From CALBPI01 sp039027435 (GTDB taxonomy: Bacteria; Pseudomonadota; Gammaproteobacteria; Steroidobacterales; Woeseiaceae), in NCBI GenBank assembly GCA_039027435.1, contig JBCCKF010000002.1, positions 348,758 through 412,757 on the forward strand: a stretch of 64,000 nucleotides of DNA. Direction: 5' to 3'. The translations under genes were made by a program, and so were the position numbers. The notes beneath the pieces were generated by a model. The model was given only the letters and a program-made list of their open reading frames with translations, made no database searches and had not been told where the DNA came from. Shown here piece by piece: positions 59,231-64,000 of the stretch. Each line of letters opens with the position of its first letter. The first letter of the stretch is position 1.

Positions 59231-59642
59231 GTGTAGGCCCTTTCATCAAGCCCTGTATCTCTTCGACGTACTCATCGATCCCCTCTCGAAACCATATCGG
59301 ATCGACCGCCTTCAGCTGCGCGATCTTATCTAACGCAACGCCGTATTCGCCTTTTCGATAGTAGGCGTTCGACAGGTACCAGTAGGGTTCCGGCTCATTC
59401 GGGTAGGTTAAGGAGCGTGCCCCGGCCTTTTCAATCATCTCGTCGTACTTCCCGGACGCTTCCAATCGCTGCATCTCGCCGATGAAGTTATTCTTCTCGA
59501 AAATGACCGAGGAATTCCTTTGCGCTCTTCCTAGTGCACGCATCCCGAGCACTAAAATCACAATAAGAAGCACGAAGAAAAACACGAGAGCCGCCAACAG
59601 CCACTTGATCTGCCGCAATTCGAGCAGTGCTTCATAGCTCAT
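59217..59642 (-). CDS. Membrane-anchored TPR-like protein
   Basis: The 141-residue product has an N-terminal membrane helix (about 13-34), a coiled segment, and a TPR-like pair (YDEMIEKAGARSLTYPNEPEPYWYLSNAYYRKGEYGVALDKIAQLKAVDP). It probably binds a partner on the cytoplasmic or periplasmic side. It lies 105 bp downstream of the S58 peptidase gene in the same direction. No family name applies. Confidence 0.65.
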   Translation of the reverse strand: MSYEALLELRQIKWLLAALVFFFVLLIVILVLGMRALGRAQRNSSVIFEKNNFIGEMQRLEASGKYDEMIEKAGARSLTYPNEPEPYWYLSNAYYRKGEYGVALDKIAQLKAVDPIWFREGIDEYVEEIQGLMKGPTRDGV

Positions 59643-59747
59643 GATGTATCGCGTCCTCGCCTGCTTGAAAAACCATTGTCTGAACTCCTACACTCTGCTG
59701 CGATCAGTATTGAAGATGACCTATGGCTTTGCCGATCCAACACTGCG

Positions 59748-61025
59748 TCACTCTGCTATCGAATGCCTCCGTAGTACCTGCATCAGATCATCGTGCGGCA
59801 AGCGCGGGACACGATACCCATCGGCGCCAGTCATCGTCTCAGCAGCGATTATCGCGTTCACAACTGCCTCTTCGGTTGCCTCCACAGTCGCCACGAATAC
59901 AGGCGTGAGGTATGGATTAGCTAGCGTCTCGACAAGAGCGGGCTCTTCATCGAATGCGACTTTATTGGCTGTTGAAAACGCTACGAAGATATCGCCGGAC
60001 GAATCGCTTGCGGCGCTACCGAGCCTTCCCAGACCCAGTGTCACCCGTTGCGCAACCCGCTTCAGCTGATGAGGCAATAACGGTGCATCCGTTGCGACGA
60101 CCACAATGATAGAGCCGAGTTCGGGGCGGTCGGACGATAAGTCCTCGGCATCGCACTGCGGTTCTATCCGCCCCGGCGGCACCTCCCCTTCGTAGCAGAT
60201 GCGTGCACCGATCTCTCGACCGACCGGAATTCCTGCCACTCGCAGCCAATCACGACGTCCGTAGTTGCACTGCACCAGCACTCCGAGCGTGTATTGATCG
60301 GTGCCGGCTGTGAAACGGCGGGACGCAGTTCCGATGCCGCCCTTGAATTCGTTGCAGATCATGCCGGTGCCCCCGCCGACGTTGCCTTCCGCCACCGGAC
60401 CGTCGCTAGCTGCATCGAGCGCCGCGAACACATGTTCCTTTTTGACATGAAACCCATTGATGTCGTTCAGCCCACCGTATGGCGGCCAGGGTCCGTCCCA
60501 AGTCTCTGCGACCACGGGTAGCGACCAGGCTAATTGCCCGCCGCTCTTCATGAGCGACCATTCTGTGACCGCATCTCGAACAACACCGACACTGTGGGTA
60601 TTCGTGATCATGATGGGGCCGGATAACGTGCCGCTCTCGTCCATCCAGATCGTTCCAGTCATTTCCCCATTGCCGTTAAGCGCATGGTAAGCGGCGTAAG
60701 CAACGGCAGAGGGGTCATCACCAAACGGAAAAATCGCGGTGACGCCTGTGCGCACCGGACCTTGTCCTGCAACCCAGGCACCTTCACCTTCGATCAGCGT
60801 TTGATGGCCAACTCGTACGCCGGCCACATCGGTGATCGCGTTCAAGGGTCCGGTCTGCCCGTCAAACGGAATGCCAAGATCTCGCGCTCTAGGTTTATCG
60901 CTCGCGTCTTCGGCAGCAAGGAGGCTGGCCGTACCCAGAACGCAGGATGCGGCGATCAGAAGGAAGGCAGTGATGGATCTAGGGGCGTTCAACCAACGGT
61001 CCAAAGAGTGGATCACCGTATTCAT
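59748..61025 (-). CDS. P1/S58 family peptidase (DmpA/BapA-like aminopeptidase)
   Basis: The 425-residue product from ATG 61025 has a signal peptide (FLLIAASCVLGTASLLAA), then ARDLGIPFDGQTGPLNAITD and VAGVRVGHQTLIEG. The core GNVGGGTGMICNEFKGGIGTASR is where the family cleaves itself between Gly and a Ser or Thr that becomes the nucleophile of the beta chain. Relatives remove L- or D-amino acids or beta-amino acids from peptide N-termini. Export suggests a periplasmic role. Its start overlaps the DUF805 gene by 47 bases. Confidence 0.9.
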   Translation of the reverse strand: MNTVIHSLDRWLNAPRSITAFLLIAASCVLGTASLLAAEDASDKPRARDLGIPFDGQTGPLNAITDVAGVRVGHQTLIEGEGAWVAGQGPVRTGVTAIFPFGDDPSAVAYAAYHALNGNGEMTGTIWMDESGTLSGPIMITNTHSVGVVRDAVTEWSLMKSGGQLAWSLPVVAETWDGPWPPYGGLNDINGFHVKKEHVFAALDAASDGPVAEGNVGGGTGMICNEFKGGIGTASRRFTAGTDQYTLGVLVQCNYGRRDWLRVAGIPVGREIGARICYEGEVPPGRIEPQCDAEDLSSDRPELGSIIVVVATDAPLLPHQLKRVAQRVTLGLGRLGSAASDSSGDIFVAFSTANKVAFDEEPALVETLANPYLTPVFVATVEATEEAVVNAIIAAETMTGADGYRVPRLPHDDLMQVLRRHSIAE

Positions 61026-61335
61026 TGCGTAACGGACTCCCTTTCCAAATGCCACACTCAATCAAGACATACAACGTTCCGACAAACGGAATAAGCCACA
61101 GCAGACTGTTCCACCCCGACTTGCCTTGATCATGATATCGCTTCGTTGTCAGTGCAAACAGAAACGGCCAGAAGAGCACTGCACTCGCTACCGAGTAGAG
61201 CTTTGAATCCAAAACCTCCCAAATCAAGTGCCCTACCGAGTAAGTAACCATCAGATAGATCGCAAATCCGGCCCAGAATTGCGCTCTGTTGATGCGTCCT
61301 TGGTACGACAGGAGCAAGGATTTGAGATCGCCCAT
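60979..61335 (-). CDS. DUF805 family membrane protein
   Basis: The 118-residue product has the DUF805 pattern: SYQGRINRAQFWAGFAIYLM at the start, then TTKRYHDQGKSGWNSLLWLIPFVGTLYVLIECGIWKGSP. Four hydrophobic helices are expected. Function is unknown; members are common inner-membrane proteins. The gene overlaps the peptidase gene's first 47 bases and ends one base before it could matter to the lipid-exposed N-terminus. Confidence 0.88.
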   Translation of the reverse strand: MGDLKSLLLSYQGRINRAQFWAGFAIYLMVTYSVGHLIWEVLDSKLYSVASAVLFWPFLFALTTKRYHDQGKSGWNSLLWLIPFVGTLYVLIECGIWKGSPLRNEYGDPLFGPLVERP

Positions 61336-61815
61336 TTAGCGTACTGGTTCAAGCGAGAGTTGCGGCGTGCCGGCGAGGTATTTCGGAGATCCGATTGCTT
61401 GTTCTATTTCCATCACTGTCTGAAAGGGCCAAACATCCTCCGAATCCGTCAATCGATATCGCTTGTCCAGCGAACGAGGAATAGCACCGAGCGATACTAG
61501 CCACAGCAATGGTCGGGTCAACCGGTACCAGAGTGGAGCTCTGGGCCAAGCGTATTCGAAATCCGACTTCAGAAATAGGATACAGCGAAGCACTATAGGT
61601 CTGCCCTGTTCGGAAATGGCATAGGGACCACTATTTCGGTGCTCGCAAAAATCATCGTAGGCCATCCATAGCGCATCACGAATATCGGAGATCGCAAAGT
61701 CCTCCGACTTGATATCGAACATCTGATCATCGAATTGGAAGTTAGAGATTCGACCGATCAAGTAGTGTCTGATGCACTGGGCTAGTCGGTTTCTCGCACT
61801 ACGGTCGATCATCAC
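61336..61815 (-). CDS. Hypothetical protein with a hydrophobic middle
   Basis: The 159-residue product starts with a helical domain (RLAQCIRHYLIGRISNFQFDD, SDIRDALWMAYDDFCEH). It then has a hydrophobic stretch (APLWYRLTRPLLWLVSLGAI) and a final segment. The first half resembles a small helical domain found in other hypothetical proteins, but I cannot name it. Its start overlaps the stop of the lipoprotein gene by four bases, and its stop touches the DUF805 start. Confidence 0.58.
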   Translation of the reverse strand: MMIDRSARNRLAQCIRHYLIGRISNFQFDDQMFDIKSEDFAISDIRDALWMAYDDFCEHRNSGPYAISEQGRPIVLRCILFLKSDFEYAWPRAPLWYRLTRPLLWLVSLGAIPRSLDKRYRLTDSEDVWPFQTVMEIEQAIGSPKYLAGTPQLSLEPVR

Positions 61816-62075
61816 GCGTTACAACGCTCGGGAAAGTAGATCGATGCCGAAACCATATGACGAGGCTGATTGTCATTCATCGTCATCATCTCGACTCGGA
61901 TTTCATCGCCAACAGAAAAAGCAACCATCTGGTCAAACTCTCCTACAAGACTAGGAGAAGCCAGCTCCGATCCGTCCTTTAGTACCAACACCTGGTACAT
62001 CACGCCTGGATCCGTCTTGGAACAACTTGAGAGCACGATCAATAAAGCAAAATAAACTATAACCGACCTAATCAT
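61812..62075 (-). CDS. Small lipoprotein, unknown
   Basis: The 87-residue product has a lipobox signal (MIRSVIVYFALLIVLSSCSK) and a beta-rich mature part of about 69 residues (YQVLVLKDGSELASPSLVGEF) with a late Cys (FPERCNA). It is coupled both to the L,D-transpeptidase gene upstream (4-base overlap) and to the hypothetical gene downstream. No family is recognised. Confidence 0.62.
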   Translation of the reverse strand: MIRSVIVYFALLIVLSSCSKTDPGVMYQVLVLKDGSELASPSLVGEFDQMVAFSVGDEIRVEMMTMNDNQPRHMVSASIYFPERCNA

Positions 62076-62827
62076 CTGCTCACCTCCAAATGTGGGCTGA
62101 CATATCTTCGAAACTCGTTCTCAATCGCACGATACAGCTCGGTAACCCACGCAGGTTGGCCCACTGCGCGTAATCCCGCTGACCTCGGATCGCTCGGGGC
62201 GATAACAACCCTCACGTTTTCCTTACCCACATCGTGGGTGAGGACGAATAATTCTTCAATAGTTTCATCACCCATCGCTAGACAACCGATCGATAGCGCC
62301 TTCCCGTGGATGAAAATATTGGTGCCAGGCTCCATCCGACCTTCGGCTTGCGCGTGTTCCAGGTCAAAGGCGTTGGGGTAGTTGAGTTTCATAGACAGAT
62401 GAAAACTGCTGTTGGGATTCAATGCCTCTATTCGATAGATGCCCTCAGGGACTTGCCTATCACCCTCACGCAGCTTCGGCCCAGCTTTGCCGCTCAGCGC
62501 CTTAATGTCGTAGGACATGACCAATTGCGGGCTGGCGTCGGAGTCTACCCAAACCTCCAGCTTGGCTGTGTCTTTAGTCGCCAAGAGCGTGACACGCTCC
62601 GGTGGATAAGAAACAGACGATTCTGCGAACGCCGCCGACATCCTCCCTCTGGCATCGACACCGACATCCGCGATCACCTCGGCCACAGTCCGTTTTCCTG
62701 CAATCTTCATGTAGATCGGATACCAATAGCCACGCCCGAAAACATAGAGAACGACCATCCCAAAAGAAACGATCGAAGCCAGTATTAGAATGGTGGGTCT
62801 AGCGCTCCGTTTCATAGAGGATGTCAT
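62072..62827 (-). CDS. L,D-transpeptidase (YkuD-type) family protein
   Basis: The 251-residue product has an N-terminal membrane anchor (ILILASIVSFGMVVLYVFG) and a YkuD domain. The domain starts RVTLLATKDTAKLEVWVDSD and ends with NIFIHGKALSIGCLAMGDE, the HxxxSxGC active site with catalytic Cys. These enzymes cross-link peptidoglycan or attach proteins to it. The start overlaps the phosphatase stop by four bases (ATGA). A lipoprotein gene follows. Periplasmic action is expected. Confidence 0.85.
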   Translation of the reverse strand: MTSSMKRSARPTILILASIVSFGMVVLYVFGRGYWYPIYMKIAGKRTVAEVIADVGVDARGRMSAAFAESSVSYPPERVTLLATKDTAKLEVWVDSDASPQLVMSYDIKALSGKAGPKLREGDRQVPEGIYRIEALNPNSSFHLSMKLNYPNAFDLEHAQAEGRMEPGTNIFIHGKALSIGCLAMGDETIEELFVLTHDVGKENVRVVIAPSDPRSAGLRAVGQPAWVTELYRAIENEFRRYVSPHLEVSR

Positions 62828-63312
62828 TGCTCCATATTTGGACTGAACCCAAGGATCCAGCTCCTCTGCTCGTCAGTGTCAGGAATGCTGATCCCCCGCG
62901 CTTTCGATACCCGCGCAATCGCGTCATTCGGCGAATAACCGGAATTTATCAGGATCGCACTGGCCACAACTCCTGACCGACCAATCCCTGCTCTGCAATG
63001 CACCACCAAACACTCGCCCAACGATATCCGATCCGTCAACGACTGAATAAAGGACTCAATGCCATCTCGCAGACCTCTATCGCGGATCGGGAAAGCGTCG
63101 AACGTCAGACCATACGACTTGGCAAGAGCGCCTTCGTTCCCCAGACCCAGCTCTCGAGCCTCATCCACCTCAAGCAGAGAAACTATTCCCGTAATCCCAA
63201 GCGTCGCCAGACCAGCGATTTCGTCTTCAAGATATTCACCAGCGACTGGCTTGGCCATTATTGCCACTCGGCCTTCACCGATATTGCACACGTCATAAAC
63301 CGTTGGGAGCAC
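62824..63312 (-). CDS. Dual-specificity / protein-tyrosine phosphatase family protein
   Basis: From a GTG at 63312 with an AGGGGA site six bases upstream, the 162-residue product begins VLPTVYDVCNIGEGRVAIM. It has the P-loop VVHCRAGIGRSGVVASAIL (CX5R with Cys and Arg) and a general acid candidate in FPIRDRGL (Asp). It belongs to the cyclin-dependent-kinase-inhibitor-3/dual-specificity type. Substrate could be phosphotyrosine proteins or other phosphates. The longer frame overlaps the membrane gene upstream and is not used. Confidence 0.83.
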   Translation of the reverse strand: MLPTVYDVCNIGEGRVAIMAKPVAGEYLEDEIAGLATLGITGIVSLLEVDEARELGLGNEGALAKSYGLTFDAFPIRDRGLRDGIESFIQSLTDRISLGECLVVHCRAGIGRSGVVASAILINSGYSPNDAIARVSKARGISIPDTDEQRSWILGFSPNMEQ

Positions 63313-63373
63313 AACTATTCCCCTAAGAAAAACCCTGCATGTTGGCTCACAGGCTCCTGCTTGCCGGAAACAC

Positions 63374-63649
63374 TTACTTCCGTTCCGTTTGTATCGCTTG
63401 GGCCTTGGCCTCAACAATCGCATTGCGCATTTTCTCGTCCAACGCCGCCGCTTGTATGGCGCGTTCCCGTCTTCGGCGTGAATGCGTAATAAGGAGAACA
63501 ACAATGGCTCCCAGGATCGGCAGTAGCAAAATCAAGCTATACCAAAGGATACGCTCTGAGAACGTCTTCGCGCGATCACGACTAATGGCAACCGACGCCA
63601 ACCAATACAACCCGAAGTAAACAACCAGAAGGACAAGCAGTTTCTCCAC
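63374..63649 (-). CDS. Small membrane protein, unknown
   Basis: The 91-residue product has two helices (LLVLLVVYFGLYWLASVAI and ILWYSLILLLPILGAIVVLL) and a basic, helical C-terminus (SRRRRERAIQAAALDEKMRN). No family is recognised. It is the next gene inside from the truncated membrane gene at the right edge. Confidence 0.6.
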   Translation of the reverse strand: MEKLLVLLVVYFGLYWLASVAISRDRAKTFSERILWYSLILLLPILGAIVVLLITHSRRRRERAIQAAALDEKMRNAIVEAKAQAIQTERK

Positions 63650-63658
63650 ACTTGCTCC

Positions 63659-63850
63659 CTAGACGGTCTTGCTCATGCGGCCGATTCTCTCCTTATCTCT
63701 CTGCTTCTTTAGTACCCGCAGCTGAACGGCCCCAATGAAAGTACCGAATGGCAAGAAGATTAGCCAGAACCAACTCATCACGGATGAGTACTTCAAGAAC
63801 CATGATGGTATTTCCCGATTCCCCCGAAGCAGGAACCACCCGATGATCAC
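63659..63850 (-). CDS. Small membrane protein, probably 5'-truncated by an insertion sequence
   Basis: The 63-residue product from a GTG has two hydrophobic stretches (IIGWFLLRGNR and VMSWFWLIFLPFGTFIGAVQLRV) and a basic tail. The frame stays open upstream through LVTVFPALIGV to about 63880, where the terminal repeat of the insertion sequence begins, so the true N-terminus was probably cut off by the insertion. No ribosome site precedes the GTG. Confidence 0.45.
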   Translation of the reverse strand: MIIGWFLLRGNREIPSWFLKYSSVMSWFWLIFLPFGTFIGAVQLRVLKKQRDKERIGRMSKTV

Positions 63851-63881
63851 GCCGATCAGCGCCGGAAAAACTGTTACTAGG

Positions 63882-64000
63882 TGTATTCCCCCCGAAAAAA
63901 GATGGCGGTTGTGAGTAGAATTTTCTATCGAGCAGGAGATTCTACGAATGAAGAAGGGACAGTTTTCCGAGAGCGTGATTTTTCAGGTACTTAAGGAGGC
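63882..64000 (+). mobile_element. IS3-family-like insertion sequence, left end
   Basis: TGTATTCCCCCCGAAAAAAG at 63882 has the TG start, C-run and A-run of many IS3-family terminal repeats. A transposase OrfA begins 66 bp further at 63948. The right end and target duplication lie outside the window. Confidence 0.65.
63948..64000 (+). CDS. IS3-family transposase OrfA, partial (cut by right edge)
   Basis: The visible 17-18 residues, MKKGQFSESVIFQVLKEA, match the start of IS3-group OrfA proteins (MKKxxFSExQIxxxLKEA), which form the DNA-binding helix-turn-helix part of the transposase. A GGAG stands at the usual distance upstream. The rest is outside the window. Confidence 0.8.
   Translation, partial: MKKGQFSESVIFQVLKE

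Noticed and set aside
49583..64000. Chromosomal integron with canonical attC sites
   Set aside because: GTTAG/CTAAC elements occur at several gaps, but none pairs into a full RYYYAAC...GTTRRRY site of usual length and no integrase is visible, so I do not call attC sites.
49583..64000. Toxin-antitoxin, CRISPR or restriction-modification system
   Set aside because: No repeat-spacer array, methylase, nuclease or typical antitoxin motif was found; small coupled genes alone do not show this.

Overview
The window looks like chromosomal DNA of a GC-rich, aerobic, heterotrophic gammaproteobacterium. The best evidence is the sensor kinase / QseG-like lipoprotein / sigma-54 regulator trio (21.9-25.4 kb), a haem-type bacterioferritin beside its ferredoxin, TonB-dependent uptake genes and an acyclic-terpene-type acyl-CoA carboxylase cluster. 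There is no rRNA and no universal marker gene, so no genus can be named.

Layout. 0-2.3 kb: methionine sulfoxide reductases (two MsrA paralogs in tandem, one cut by the left edge, plus an MsrB) and a DinB-like protein. 2.3-10.4 kb: an acyl-CoA carboxylase operon (biotin carboxylase, enoyl-CoA hydratase, carboxyltransferase, AtuA-type protein) with a divergent acyl-CoA dehydrogenase and TetR regulator, sharing a 60-bp promoter region that holds a 21-bp palindrome. 10.4-16.2 kb: molybdenum hydroxylase pair, ornithine-cyclodeaminase-like enzyme, carboxylate-amine ligase and N-formylglutamate amidohydrolase. 16.3-20.7 kb: a large PAS/GAF/GGDEF/EAL protein and a lipoprotein. 20.9-26.8 kb: galE, the Qse/Glr-type signalling trio and a converging PrsR-like regulator. 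27-27.9 kb: bfd and bfr, each behind a Fur-like box. 28-31.1 kb: SDR, sulfotransferase, FAH-family hydrolase and VOC protein. 31.3-31.5 kb: tRNA-Ala(GGC) and tRNA-Glu(TTC) with promoter and terminator. 31.6-40 kb: TPR membrane protein, PadR module, TonB-like protein, a BCD/PucC-family transporter coupled to a methyltransferase, and a TonB-dependent receptor. 40-49.5 kb: many short housekeeping or accessory genes (rhodanese, flavodoxin-like, K+ channel, lipocalin, several VOC proteins, MAPEG, GNAT, LysE, type-B L31), including a VOC gene broken by one TGA codon.

49.5-64 kb: a long run of about 30 short genes, all on the minus strand, mostly encoding small membrane, exported or lipoproteins with few recognisable families (DUF3291, DUF952, DUF3885, ATP-grasp, S58 peptidase, DUF805, L,D-transpeptidase, dual-specificity phosphatase). 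Many start and stop codons overlap. Two genes appear frameshifted at short A runs, an 11-bp repeat brackets the ATP-grasp gene, and the right end runs into an IS3-type insertion sequence. This is the accessory part of the window and the likeliest place for undescribed biology, although no complete attC site or defence system can be demonstrated by eye.
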